A stretch of DNA of 64,000 nt from Melastoma dodecandrum (GCA_029817715.1 JARUPY010000434.1:1984001-2048000), one strand, 5' to 3'; numbered from the stretch's first letter, positions 10,872 through 22,572 are shown. Made by a program: numbers and translations. The notes: generated from the letters alone by a model not told the origin.

Positions 10872-12041
10872 TGTTCGCGTAGGAAACGGCTTACGTCGGA
10901 AATATTTGGCAATAAGACTCATAGGGATTGTAGATGTGGTCGCCAGTAAGTAATTGAAGAAATATGATTGAATGCAAACGTTTTTACACAAAGTAAAGAA
11001 AGCTTACAGCCATAAAAATAAAAATAAGGACGGTGGTGATGGCCTAGACTGGCTACTATGTTCCGTAGACTTGGAGCGAGGACGTAGACTTGAACGGCGA
11101 AAAGGGTCGTGGACTTGGCGCTGGGCACTCCGGACTCGAGAATCTGGTCAGCGTAGCCGTGGACTTGGTGGCAGAGCGCTGTAGACTTGCACTCCTCGGG
11201 TGGCAGGACTTAGCTGCTGGGCTTAGTGGACGGGCTGTGGTCGAATGTAGAGGCGGACGTGGATACCAAGTCTACGGTGGCTCACCCTGGTGGGGGTGTC
11301 GAAGGCGGAGAAGTGTATCGGGACTGCGGTTGCCTGTCCTGGCATTGGAGTCGAAGGCGGAGAAGTGTACCGGGACTACGGTTGCTCGTCCTGGCATTGG
11401 AGTCGAAGGCGGAGAAGTGTACCGGGACTACGGTTGCTCGTCTTGGCGTTGGAGTCGCAGACGGAGAGTTGTTACCAGAGCTACGGTTGCTCACTCTGAT
11501 GGTGGAGGTGAAGACCAATGAAACCTTAGCGGTTTCGCCCAGGTCGGGGAATCCTAACAACTAAACTAACGGGTGACGAGCAAGATAAGCTTCTGTTGGC
11601 TGATTTGATCGTAATTTTCTGTGAGGGAGATCTTCCCCATTTATATCCGGTCTGTTACGACCTTTTGAAGATGTTCCAGACTCAACTACCCCCAAGAATC
11701 TCGGAGCTAACTGACTTCCATTCGTGTAAACGTGGGTCATAGACTCTCTGATTTCGGGTTCAATTGATTATCTTCTAAGATGTGTGCTAGCATACGTGTG
11801 GGTTGCAAGTCCCATTTATCTCGGGGCTATGGAACCGTTCCCTTTTACATGTGTCCTTTGTAGGTGCAGGCTCGTAGACTTCCCTGATTACAGGGTTACT
11901 ACTCTGCCCCTGTAGACTTCCTTTTCCATATAGTCTGTGTAGACTATAGACGCAGGCCTGGTGCGCTCAACCTTGCATGGGCTTCGTGCCTATTATGGGC
12001 TTTTGTCAGAAATATGCCCAAGATTTTCTATCGTGTCAACA
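10872..12041 (-). repeat. 3' LTR of the 12.9-kb element
   Basis: On the plus strand it starts TGTTCGCGTAGGAAACGG and ends TATCGTGTCAACA. A purine-rich tract on the minus strand (about 12060-12042, GCAAAAAAAGGGGCTTA) lies just inside and fits the polypurine tract. The LTR holds a 52-bp tandem array. Confidence 0.92.
11298..11505. repeat. 52-bp tandem repeat array, four units, in the 3' LTR
   Basis: Units begin at 11298, 11350, 11402 and 11454, each opening GTCGAAGGCGGAGAAGTG or a close variant. Units 2 and 3 are nearly identical; unit 4 is diverged. Because 52 is not a multiple of 3, every frame passes through the same peptides in rotation, which explains three overlapping spurious open frames here. 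Confidence 0.9.
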
Positions 12042-14030
12042 TAAGCCCCTTTTTTTGCTGAGGGGACTTTCGTCGCCTGAGCATTTCTGACAACGCTTGC
12101 ATCACAAGAAAACCCTTCGTCTCCTGTGTTGAGACAAGACTCTTTGACTCCGCGTTTAAAGAAACCTTTTGTCTTCTTGCCGAAGAAAAATCCTTTCGTC
12201 TTATTCTCTCTAGGTTTTTTGGAAAACTCTTCTCGCGTCTTCCGAAACCCTAGTTTCTTGACAATGTCTAACCTTTCTTCCTTCCAATGGCATGCCAACC
12301 GCGCCGGTTCCTATGGCGTGGTCCCATCTGGCGACAACGGGCTGACGTTGGGTTCTGTTCTTGACCCTTCTCTTTTCCCCGAAACAGTTCCCCATGAGTA
12401 CCTGATTACAGAGTCTCCCATTCCTATCTGTCGTGAGGATTTCACAGACCCTTTAAACTGGGAGAGGAAAAGTGGCTTCCTTTGCTTTCCGTATGTAGAG
12501 AAACCAGCAGTGCACAAGTGGTTTGACACTTGGCTCGCGAAACTGGAGCATAGGCTGAAGATCTACGACTTGTGGTCGTTTTTTCAACTGTCGCTGGCCG
12601 GGAAGCGCTGTGACCCTCGGGTATGTGCGAGTCTTCTCCCTTTCTGGAATGACTCGGTTAACTGCTTTTACTTTATCGAGGTTCCCATGACCGTGACCCT
12701 GAAAGACATTTACTTCTTGAAGGGAAGTTATGTGGCTGGTGTTCCCGTTCGTCTTCATCTCTCTGATGAAGACTATCAGCCTCCCGAGATGCTTCAAATT
12801 CTGAGCACAGTCAAGAAGCACTTGGACATGTCTTCCAGCAACTGGGGAAGAGTCGAGGAGGTAGAGTTTTTTAGCGTCTGGTTGAGTAAGTATGTTTTCT
12901 GCTTTGCTGGCAAGCGCGTGCCGAGGTTGGTCAAGGGGTGGCCAATTTCTTGAGTTCAGCGCCGTCCAAGCAGATTGCCTGGGCCCCATTCCTATTGGGG
13001 TTGGTTTACCAAGGTTTGCACAAGGCGACAACATGTAGCAGTCCCTTTCCGAAGTGTCTAGTTGGTGGCCCTCTGTGGCTTGTCCATTTATGGTCTTGCG
13101 TGTGGGTGCCTAGGCTTACAGCGTATCGGATGCCTTCTGGCGTGACTCCAATCGCATGCTACGGGTACTGGAAGCATGTTTTCACGCCAAGGACCAGTGG
13201 ATTGCACGCTTCTGTGATGGGACACATGCGCTACATCATAGACAACGGTCGTGGCGAGCGTCGCAATTGGACGCCCTTTCCTGCCGGCTACAAAATTCTA
13301 AAGCGTCGCCAGAAACTCACCCCAAGTCTATACTGGGACTCGGTATTGACCTACAGAGATCTGGTCTGCATGACGGAAGGAGGCTTTACTTTCGAGGTCT
13401 ATAATCCCCAGCTCTGTGCTCGATAGTTGGGCTTTGTGTAGAGCTCTTCGGTGCCGTTCTCTGACACGTCCAACCTTAATTTCCAAGGAGATCCTTAAGT
13501 CCTCTTTGGCCAAGAAGGCGGAGCTTCTGCTCATGGAGTTTCCCTTTGAGTCTACCCCGGTGTTTGCCACAGAGATTTTCTCTGTTCAATGGGCAATCAC
13601 TTTTGACATCTTGCTAAAGCAAATGCCTTTCTTCCAGACCTCAAAAGAACCCGACCTCTACCTTACCCCTGACATGATGATGAAAACGGGGTGAAGGCCA
13701 TCTCTTGGTAGACACTTACACTCTTCCTTGATTCGAACTCAGAGTTCTTTGCTAACAGTGAGTTACAGTTTTGGATATAGATTCTGTGGATTCTTCACAG
13801 GAGAACGACTCCCCTCCCCCTGTCAGGCGTTGAACACGTCAGAGTCGACTGACTCTTGCCTCTAAGGGCAAACGTGTTGAGGAGGGAGCAGCCAGTAAGG
13901 GCATGGCTCCTATTTCTGAGTCTTCTGACTTTGAGGAAGTGCCGATTTCGGCTTCCATCAAACGCCGCCGACCTGCTGTCCAAGACCCGATTCCCATTTC
14001 TACTAGGGCCCTAGAACCTTCTCCTGCGAG

Positions 14031-14097
14031 GTAGGCTACGCTCTTATCACTGAATACTAAGGTTCTGCCTGTGCTAACTGTGTAGTGCCGTTTTCAG
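14031..14097 (+). other. Putative intron in the antisense ORF (67 nt)
   Basis: GTAGGC donor after GCGAG, TTTTCAG acceptor, and a branch-like GTGCTAACTG 25 nt upstream. Removal joins EPSPA to SKSTKAPRPSP in frame (phase 2); unspliced, the frame soon hits a stop. Confidence 0.6.
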
Positions 14098-14164
14098 CAA
14101 ATCAACCAAGGCCCCACGTCCGTCCCCTGTGAGTACTCAAGCGATTGAGTCTTCTCGAAGAACG

Positions 14165-14227
14165 GTATGACCTTGTGTCTATACTTATTTCTGTCTTTTA
14201 TAGCCTAATTATCCTTCTCTCGCTCAG
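14165..14227 (+). other. Putative intron in the antisense ORF (63 nt)
   Basis: GTATGA donor after AGAACG and TCTCGCTCAG acceptor. Removal joins ESSRRT to SPTLSEEFDLEEE in frame (phase 0). The following exon ends at 14302 before GTAATA; the next acceptor is unclear. Confidence 0.55.
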
Positions 14228-15259
14228 AGTCCAACCTTATCCGAGGAATTCGACCTCGAGGAAGAGGCTTTTGAGGAAGCTGGTCTACCTCCTCTTTCTG
14301 AGGTAATAGAAGTAGGCTTTTTGCAGACTTTGTTTATTTAATCTTTGTGCTGACTGGTCTACCTTTAATTATATCCAATTCCTGCTTCTGCCCCCGTAGT
14401 CCCATCTGCCCCAGCTACTGAGGAGCTGGAAACCCCTACTGTTACATCAAAAGCTGTTGACTTAGAGGTAGCTAGCGTGGCCCAGCCTTCGGCTGCTGCA
14501 AGCCTGTTGCTGATCAGCCATCCTCCAAGTTAGCTGCCAAGAGGGATGCCTAGAGAAGGTGCTCCAGACAGCCTGAGTGACTACGATCGCCTGATGCAGC
14601 ATGTAGATCGCGTCGGGGAGATCCTTCGCTTTGAGGCTCTTTCTGAAGAACAGTTTAAGGTTCTTCAGGATTGCGTTAAGGAAATCGAGGATTCCCCAGT
14701 CGCCACCGTTGAGATGCAGGCGACGTTTCTAGTCTGATTGGTCGACATACATGCAATATATTGCAACAGTCGACAACGCCCAGTCCAGGATTGCCGATGC
14801 TTTGAAGAAGCACGCAGAGGAAGAGACTGACCTGCAACTTCTCATGGGGCAGAAGGAGGAATTGGCTTGCGAGCTAGCACAGGTCCAGGCTAAGATTGCG
14901 GACCTTACGGCCAAGGAGAAGAATCTCAAGGATTGGGCTTCTATGGTAGACTCTCTGCTTACAGAAAGATCTGCTCATGCCTCTGAACAGCAGGACCGGG
15001 ACGAACTGAAGTCTTGGTTTCGTCAGAGGAATGCAGTCACAGTCAAGAAGACCCAGGCCAAGGTCTTGACTCTCTTGTTCATAGACGCAGCGCAAGGAGT
15101 GCCCGGACCAAGCACGATGAGGGTGGTTTAATTAATTCTTTCTTTAGGGATATCAAGGAACGATACCCTCGAACTTTTCTTTTTTAATGGTAGACTCATT
15201 TAGGTTTAACATCCTTTTGTTGAAACTTTTCAGTCTACAACTATAAAGTTTTCATTTGA

Positions 15260-16340
15260 TCAATTCTTTGCTATTTGTTCCCATAGGAATGGGAAGAGTT
15301 TGTTCAGAATCTTACGGCGCGATTCCCATATTGTCTTCCTATAATGCTTTAAATACTTGCCATTGATCTTTAAAGGTTGCTTGACTCCATCGAGTGTCGA
15401 CAACCTATAGTTATTCGCTGAGAAAGTCTCACTAACTTGGTATGGTCCTTCCCAGCTAGGAGACCACTTTCCAAGGATTTGGACTTTGGTCCGTAGTGGT
15501 AAGATCATCTTCCAGAATAAGTCGCCAACTTGAAAGTGTTTGTGAACAACTTTCTTATTGTAATGGCGGGCTATCCTTTGCTTGTGCACCTCTATCTTGT
15601 CTACAACCTCGAGCCTTTTCCTCTCTAATTCTTCCAAGGCTATATACATGGCTTCGTCTTGTAAGCAAGGCTGGCTGACGCGGAGTGATTTGTACCTCAT
15701 TTCGATAGGTAATACCGCGTCGTGGCCGTAGACTAATGCGAACAGAGTTTCTCCGGTATTTAAAGTTAGTGACTCTCAGATCCCAGAGCGTATCGTCTAA
15801 TACTTCATGCCACTTCTTCGGATTAAGCCCGACCATCTTCTGGATGCTGTTCTTGATTAGTTTATTGGAAGCTTCAGCCTGTCCATTCGCCTGCGGGTAA
15901 TACGGAGTGGAATTTAGGACTGAAAAAACCAAATTCCTCGGCAAATTCCCTTACTCTTAAATTATTAAAAGCCGTTCCATTGTCTACAACAATGTTATGA
16001 GGAATGCCGAAACGATAGATGATATTAGTCCGTAATAAATTGATGACCTCACTATGATCAAATTTCTTGTAGACTTGTGCCTCTACCTATTTGGTGAAGT
16101 AATCTGTTGCTTCCAAAATATATGCATCTCCCCGACTAGAGTGAGGGTGAATCTCTCCTATTACATCCAATGCCCAGGTCCTAAAAGGCCAGGGTTTAAT
16201 TATAGGAGTAAGTTCGGCTGCTGGGGCGCGAGTTATTGGGCCATGTCGTTGGCATTCCGGACATCCTTTGGCCATTTCAATGCAAATTTTAATCATTGAT
16301 GGCCAATAAAAACCATGCCTAAGAATAGTCCAACACATTT
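15260..16340 (-). pseudogene. Tat-type integrase, frame-shifted
   Basis: The zinc-binding part is at 16338-16240 (ILRHGFYWPSM... then CPECQRHG). The catalytic core shows D in WALDVIGEIH (about 16165), D in VVDNGTAFNN (about 15975) and E in NGQAEASNK (about 15872), so the D,D,E residues survive. The C-terminal part (15700-15260) has HYNKKVVHKHFQVGDLFWK and GPYQVSETFSANNYRL. A stop after TDYFTK (about 16087) and a frame change near 15750 break it. Integrase inserts element DNA into the chromosome. Confidence 0.85.
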
Positions 16341-16383
16341 TTATTCCTACTTTGTGCGATCCGCAGAGCCCTTCATGGGTTTC

Positions 16384-17040
16384 CTACATTATTGGAGTAG
16401 CCTCATCCAAGTCTACACATCTTAGGAGGACTCCGCTTGTATCTTTTCTATAGAGTACGCCGTCCAAAAGGACATATGATAGAGCCTGAACCTTAACTCG
16501 CTGCTTAGCTTTTTGACCGGGATCCGCCAAAAAATCAGCTATCAGTTTCCTCCAGTCTTTCTCTTGCTTCATAATGTCTACAGCCATGATATTGGCTTTT
16601 GGCTGTAGATGCGAGCCTATTCCGGGTATATCTCCCTGTTTCAGCCTGGTTTTATACCCTGACGCTAACTGAGCCAGGCTATTAGCCACCACATTCTCCT
16701 CACGCCCTACGAATTGGAACGTGACAAGTTCAATACCTGTAATGAGTCGCTGGGCCATCTCGAGATAGGGCAATAACCTGTCTTAACAAGTGCATTCTTT
16801 GTTGACCTGGTTAATAACCAACTGTGAATCTCCCTTGATACGGGCGTGTTTCGCCTTTAGCGCTAAGAGTTCCTTTAACACCGTTATTAATGCTTCATAT
16901 TCCGTCGCATTGTTGGTAGGTATTACTTAGAGGCGAAAAGCTAGCCTGATGTCTTTACCCATAGGGGAAATTATATGAATTCCTATCCCGGCTCCATTCT
17001 TAGTGGACGAGCCATCAAACCAAGCCTACCTAACCTCTTC
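16384..17040 (-). pseudogene. Second (archaeal-type) RNase H and linker
   Basis: FDGSSTKNGAGIGIHI (about 17015), NNATEYEALITVLKEL (about 16900) and GDSQLVINQVN (about 16825) carry the D, E, D residues of an RNase HI fold. VTFQFVGREENVVANSLAQL follows, then the linker SYVLLDGVLYRK before integrase. A second RNase H next to the usual one is typical of the Tat group. One stop after IRLAFRL and one near 16785 interrupt it. Confidence 0.82.
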
Positions 17041-17052
17041 GATTGCTTCTTC

Positions 17053-17388
17053 TTATTCTATAGACAAGGCTGGGTCATGGTCGACTAGAAAATCAGCCAA
17101 TGCTTGTCCTTTAATCGACTGCTGAGACTTGTATCTCAGGTCATACGGGGACAAGACTAGGCTCCATTTGCTAATTCGTTCGCTTAACAATGGACTCTCA
17201 AAGTAGTACTTAATAATGGGTGACTTAGATAGCACGTAGACTTCACTGCTCCCGATGTAGTGTCTCAGCTTCATGACAGCGTAGAATACCGATAGACACA
17301 ACTTTTCTTTCGGGGCATATCTGACCTCGACTGGGGTCAGCTGTCTTGATAAATAGTAAACGGCCCTTTCGCGTCCGTTTTCGTCCAC
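17053..17388 (-). pseudogene. First RNase H domain (gypsy type)
   Basis: YYLSRQLTPVEVRYAPKEKL and KLRHYIGSSEVYVLSKSPII are the usual gypsy RNase H blocks; QALADFLVDHDP closes it. It overlaps the end of the RT frame, so a frameshift separates the two. RNase H removes the RNA strand after reverse transcription. Confidence 0.85.
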
Positions 17389-18740
17389 TTGACTAGCATA
17401 GCTCCTATGGTTGCTTCGGTGGCCGCTACATAGAGAATGAAAGGTTTCCCTGGTTGAGGAGGTATTAAGACAGGTGGATGCGTTAAATACTTCTTTAAAG
17501 CATTGATTGCTTCTTCGTGTTTCTCAGTCCACCTGAAGCCATTTTGTCCCCTCAATAGGTTGTCGAATGCTTCGATTTTTCCTGCGATATTTCCAATGAA
17601 CCTACGCAGGTAATTCACTCTTCCAAGGAAAGCCTGTAATTCCTTTTTGTTTCTCAGTGCCGCCGAATTCTGGATGGCTTTCACCTTGTTCTGATCAACC
17701 TCAATACCGCGTTGATGCACCAAGAAACCCAGAAATTGCCCAGCTTTGACGCCAAAAGCGCATTTAAGCGGATTTAGTTTAAGTTGATGCTTTCTCATCT
17801 TCATAAAAGCATTTTTGAGATGATCTACATGAAGTTCTTCTTTTGTCGACTTAACCACTATATCATCAATGTAGACTTCTACTGTCTTACCAAGAGAGGC
17901 ATCAAATATAGTGTTCATCGCTCGCTGATAAGTAGCGCCATCATTTTTCAACCCGAATGGCATTTCTACCCACTCGAATATTCTTAAGGGGCATCTGAAT
18001 GCTGTTTTGTGTATGTCTTCTTCCGCGATGAAGATTTGGCTGTAACCAAAAAATCCATCCATAAACGACATAATTTGATGCCCTGCTGTCTTGTCTACAA
18101 GATCGTCTGCGATGGGCATAGGGTATTCATCATTCAGAGTGGCGTGATTTAGATCCCTAAAGGCTATACAGACTCTGATTTTACCGTTCTTTTTAAGGAC
18201 GGGCACGATGCTAGAGATCCACTCTGTATAGCGCCAAGTCCTTATATAACCTGCTCGAAAGAGTTTTCTGAATTCTTCGAAGACTAACTGTGTGACTTCT
18301 TTAGTCATGCGCCTTGGTGCTCGTTGCACTGGTTTAAAATCCTTCTTGATAGGAAGGGTGTGTTCTACTAGTCTACGGTCTAACCCTGGTATCTCAGTGT
18401 AATCCCAAGCGAAACAATCTTTGAATTCCTCAAGTGCTCCCTTAATCGCATTAAAAAGTTCTTTATTAAAAAAAGAACTAATGAAAAGAAATCTGGGAGA
18501 GGACTCGCTTCCTAAGTTAATGCTGACCAATGGGTCGCATGGACTCATCAAAGACTCGCGTTCCTCTGATCCACCTAAGTTGGTAGACACGGGCTTATTA
18601 CAAGCACTAGGAGCTCTAAGCGCTTCTGAGTTTATTGAAAACCAAGAGATAGGTTGTCTACAGCAGCGATTTCTCTGGTAGACTTGAAGCCATCGAAGGA
18701 CGTCGGTGACTGCTTCGGTCATTGCTTCATTCTGGTCCAT
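17389..18740 (-). CDS. Reverse transcriptase of the 12.9-kb element (long open segment)
   Basis: One open segment covers the whole RT. In order: HTLPIKKDFKPVQRAPRRM, AGYIRTWRYTEWISSIVPVL, KKNGKIRVCIAFRDLNHA, MSFMDGFFGYSQIFI, FEWVEMPFGLKNDGATYQRA and VEVYIDDIVVKS with the catalytic YIDD (about 17862-17875), then CAFGVKAGQFLGFLV and thumb/connection blocks. The motif-A Asp (MDGF) is present. CIDFRDLN has become CIAFRDLN. The frame shifts near 17340-17390 into RNase H, so it is a remnant of a polyprotein rather than a free gene. Confidence 0.88.
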
Positions 18741-19028
18741 AGGTACCTTCCTTCATGAGTCTATCGGGCTCCAAGTCCGCAGCACCATTATGTTGGTCTT
18801 TCTCTACTCCTTCTTCTTTTGCTTCACCAGTCGCTACAGGGTTTCCCCCGAGTTGACTTCTTGGAGAACTTCTTCTATATCCTGGGCAGACAACTCGTCT
18901 CCCCATCCAGTTGGAACGATCGGCCCTGTGTCCGATTTGGGGTGCGATGTCCCGTAGTCTACGATATAGTCGAACTTTCCAGATGGTTGACCAAGGGGTC
19001 CAACAGTAGGGTCGCCAAGCTCATAGCG

Positions 19029-19440
19029 CTATTCAAGTGTAAGGTCCTTGACAGTCTTGCTTGTCTCTACATGCAAGATACCTTTGTGACAATAGGAATA
19101 TTCATCGGCCTTGATAATTACAATTTCAGAGTCAACCCAAAGCATCAACTCTCTATGCAATGTGGAAGGATTAGCTGCAGCTTTATGGAGCCAGTCGCGG
19201 CCCAACAGCGCATTGAAAGTAGGAATTATGTCTATCACAAAGAAGACAGTTTCTCTTTCGTGGCGACCCACCTCGAGGTGCATAGAGAAAACTCCTAGGC
19301 ACTCGGATTTCCTAAAATTAAAACCACTTACTGCAACGTTGGTTTTAACCAAGTCGTGAGGCCTGTACCCAAGCATTTTAAACCTAGACAGAGGGAGCAC
19401 ATTTATAGTAGCTCCGTTGTCTACAAGGACTCAACTCAGC
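19029..19440 (-). pseudogene. Aspartic protease of the 12.9-kb element
   Basis: VLVDNGATINVLPLSRF (from about 19435) holds the active-site D-N/S-G motif and ILPTFNALLGRDWLHKA-like IIPTFNALLGRDWLH (about 19240) the conserved C-terminal block. A stop just upstream of VLVDNG separates it from the preceding frame. 18741-19028 links it to RT without a recognisable domain. Confidence 0.82.
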
Positions 19441-20370
19441 ACTGTACCATCAAAGGTTGCAGTTATGTATAATGAATGCATGTGTTGTTTCATGCTGTCA
19501 GACGGCTTTTCCAACCAATTTAATGGAAAGCCCGCTGGGTAAACTAGAGAATAAGGAAGAGGCACTTTACCTCTTAGGGTCCCCATGTCTCGCTTACAAG
19601 CGAAGTCTACAGGCAGGGTAAGATTGCTGCAGCTCACGACTGGTCTCATCTCTCCGTCGACATCACTTGGGATCTCGCTTCGGAGTGGGGTATAGTCAAA
19701 GCTCGAGCCAGGCTCTTCTGAATGGTCTGTAGACTCAATGTGTTCTGCCTCGGCGTTAACTCCTTTTGTAGGCGCTCTAGCCGACGGAACAGCTCCTGAG
19801 AATTTGACGTACCTCAACAAAGTCGCCAACAAGTGGGTCGTATCCCACTATCGTTCGCGTGGGTACCTGCTGCGTTTGCGAACAAGTGTTGTTAGTTTCG
19901 CAAGCACCTGTAGCTGTAGAGTGCGCGAGTTTGATCACAATTTCCCCATTTGAGAACAAGTCTACAAGCTTGAGGAAATATCTGATGCAACAACTGAGTG
20001 ATCAGAATCCTGTTTTGAGCTATGAGTTTGAATTTCTGACAGAGCATCTTCTCGTCCAAGAACTGAGCTATTGGTGGGCCTGTCCGGAGCACCTGGATGT
20101 CTACTTTAGGCAGCCCAAGTCTCGGTTTGTTCGCCTTGTCCTACGGTCTTTCGGACTGTTGGGCTCTGCTGGGGTTGTCTGCTTTTGCGTTCCCGGGACG
20201 AGATTCGTCAGAATGGCCAAGTCTCTCTTGCCCCGACTTGGCGCCTTGTTGGGAAGAAGAATCGTTAAACTCCAGGTGTTGCCTGTGATGTTCAGGCGCA
20301 CGGGGCTGTTGCTCAGGTGCTCGACCTTGACCATGAGGCCACCTCTGCCTCCCCGTGTTGCTGGCCTGCG
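19441..20370 (-). other. Gag-protease spacer of the 12.9-kb element
   Basis: The 19832-19431 minus frame (VSCSNLTLPVDFACKRDM, PAGFPLNWLEKPSDSMKQHM) leads into the protease and probably belongs to the same polyprotein. 19840-20370 has no recognisable domain; plus-strand frames here are shadows. Confidence 0.5.
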
Positions 20371-22554
20371 CTATGCACTTGGGGGGCTTTTAAACCCCCT
20401 TTGTGAATTGTTGGAGGCACTTTGCGAGCTTGGGGGCTCTACTCCCATTGCTACCTCCTCAAGTGGGGTCAAATCATACCAAGTATCTCCCTGATTGTTC
20501 TGCAGATACTTCCTGAATGTGTTGCACCTATCAGTGGTGTGTATATCATCCATGTGCCAGCAACAAAGGCTGGGTGCAACCTCCTTGACTGGACAGGGGA
20601 CTACACCTTTATCAGCCAGTCGACGAAAGAGGGCATTCGCCACCATGGTCTCCTAGGGGATCTTCATATCCTGCAGGGAAAGGTCCATATTAGTTTCGAT
20701 GAAATTGATGTCTACATAAGCAACATCGAACATATGAATTGCAATTTCAGCGTCAAAAGGCCTGTCGTCGACCATAGTGACTTTGTCTACTTCAGGGAAA
20801 CATAATTCATGGACACTATAAGGTCCTGGATTATATTTCTGAATGATAGACAATCTCTGGTTGTGTGTGTAAACGACCCATGCCATTTGCAGTAGTTTAT
20901 AGTCTTTTCCCTTTCTGTCTGGGGGCCTCTATGGCCTGGTTTAAGTTTGATGCGCTTCCGTTGGATGAGCCAATCAAAGATTGCATCCGCCTTGTTTACG
21001 TCAAAAGAATACTTTCTTTCTTCGCCAGAATTTTGGGATGCTTTTGCTTTTGAGTTTTTCCCCGCCAGTGGCTCACAAACCGTCGCGTCGCCTTTCACGA
21101 ATTCGGTCATGTCTACCTCAAGGGTTTCCAACTGATAAGCGTGCTTAGACTGCGCTTCTTCCATCAGTAACTGATGATACTCAGTCGTCCTTCTAGACAA
21201 GTCATACAGGTCATTAAACATTTCTCCCTGCAGCTTTTTCTTGAAAGGCATAGACAACGCGTTTAACGCGATCATCAACTGATCCCTTTCAGGAATTGCA
21301 GGTCTACAGCGCCGTAGCGCCTTGCGCAGGCGCATGAGGAACTATCCTGGATGTTCCCCGGCGGTTTGCTTAAGCCGCATTACCTCGAAGATTGACATGG
21401 GCATATCTAAGCGCGCGAATGCCTTCATAAAGGAAGGCTACATCTCTGCCCATGATGTTACTCACCTAGGAGGTAGACTTGCATACCATGTGAAGGCTTC
21501 TCCCGTAAGAGTGTTCGGGAATAGCTTTAGCTTCCAAAAATCATTGGCTGCGGCGTCCCCTGCCTGATGAGTGAACCGGGCTATGTGCTCCACGGGTGTC
21601 ATCTCATCTTCCCCCGAAAACCGGGTAAAGTCGGGTACTCTGTACCCCCTGGGCAAGGGATATTCCCTGTCGATGTAGGCAGGGTACGGACTCCTGTATA
21701 GACTAGGGTCGTCTTGCCTGACTGCCCCAGGTACCATCTGCTCAAAAACCTGAACAATCGTCTCCCTCAGATTCTATGGCGGTGGCGGAACAGGGTCGAA
21801 CTGTTCTCGAACATATTCCTGTCCCACTTTTTCTGGGGGATACGGCACCCTTAGTGTAGCTCGAGGTGGCTGTGGATTTACCGAGACGTTCGTGTAGAAG
21901 CTCTCTGCTCGTGGTAAATTTCCCATAATGGGAGGCTCCCCTTGAGGAATCTCCTTTACAGGAGCTTTACCATGTCGACGAAGGGGTATGACATTTGCGT
22001 ACCTGTTTGTCTCACCCTGAGCCTCTATCTCGTCGTCTACAGGATTAACTGCGTACATTGCATTGGGTCTCTAGGTGGGAGACCGAGAGGTAGCAGGCCT
22101 TGATGGGGACATGCGGTCCCTATCACCGACTTCCGTAGCGCGTGGGTTAGCTCCAACCCAAGGATCATCCCCCCTAGAATGACACATTGCGCCTCTCTAT
22201 GCGCCGGGCGTCTCCCATGAAAGAGTTTTCACTGTCTGCGGGGGCGCTTGGCTTTGTCGCGGCGCTTGGCCTATTCAAAGCACTAAGCTGCTCCAAAATC
22301 TGAGCCATATTGTCTTGTAATCCAGTGATATGCCTGTCCATTAGGCTCCTCATATCATTGAATTCTTTATGGAATTCAAGTCCGGATATAAACTCAGAAG
22401 GAGTATGAACCTCGGAATCGGGCAGGTTCGCTGTCTCTTGGCTTCCTGGAGCCGGATTCTCGACATTTAAGTCTGATGGTGGATGCTGATCATCTCCATC
22501 TAATGGAGGAGGAGGAGGATCGCGATTAACTCCGCTCCTGGTACTTTTTGCCAT
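20371..22554 (-). pseudogene. gag of the 12.9-kb element
   Basis: ATG at 22554 (MAKSTRSGVNRDPPPPP), only about 46 nt inside the LTR. Gag capsid-like blocks: DFTRFSGEDEMTPVEHIARF and LFPNTLTGEAFTWYASLPP (about 21640-21465), then MFNDLYDLSRRTTEYHQLL (about 21220), EERKYSFD (about 21025) and two similar CKWHGSFTHTTRDC and CCWHMDDIHTTDRC motifs (about 20870 and 20550) in the place of zinc knuckles. Stops near 21770, 21340 and 20650 divide it into pieces. Confidence 0.82.
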
Positions 22555-22572
22555 CTGAAGACTTTAATTTTC

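Larger units (their letters stand above)
12264..15131 (+). pseudogene. Antisense extra ORF: plant mobile domain (PMD)-like protein with introns
   Basis: This lies between integrase and the 3' LTR, opposite to gag-pol. The ATG at 12264-12266 (MSNLSSFQW) follows an A-rich leader. The 12264-12953 frame contains PMTVTLKDIYFLKGSYVAGV and the 12938-13410 frame contains GGPLWLVHLWSCVW, both like the PMD fold ('TLeDV-xx-L-x-GlpvxG', then 'GGPlwlLqlW'). Two amber codons (13423-13425 and 13438-13440, probably from CAG) follow. Downstream is a Ser/Pro/acidic linker with basic IKRRRP (about 13955), two GT-AG introns, and a coiled coil (14546-15131, rich in Leu, Glu, Lys and Ala). PMD proteins are transposon-related or host silencing factors; the role in this element is unknown. 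Frameshifts and stops make this copy inactive. Confidence 0.72.

Noticed and set aside
11090..11564. Three overlapping open frames with repeated GRAVEC/WSRRRR-type peptides
   Set aside because: They are the same 52-bp LTR repeat read in rotating frames; not a gene.
12453..13034. 193-codon minus frame opposite the PMD-like ORF
   Set aside because: Has no domain; the plus strand carries the recognisable PMD blocks, and pol of the element ends at about 15260.
14303..14399. Third intron in the antisense ORF
   Set aside because: A donor is present, but the acceptor at 14398-14399 does not give the frame of the next coding block; not claimed.
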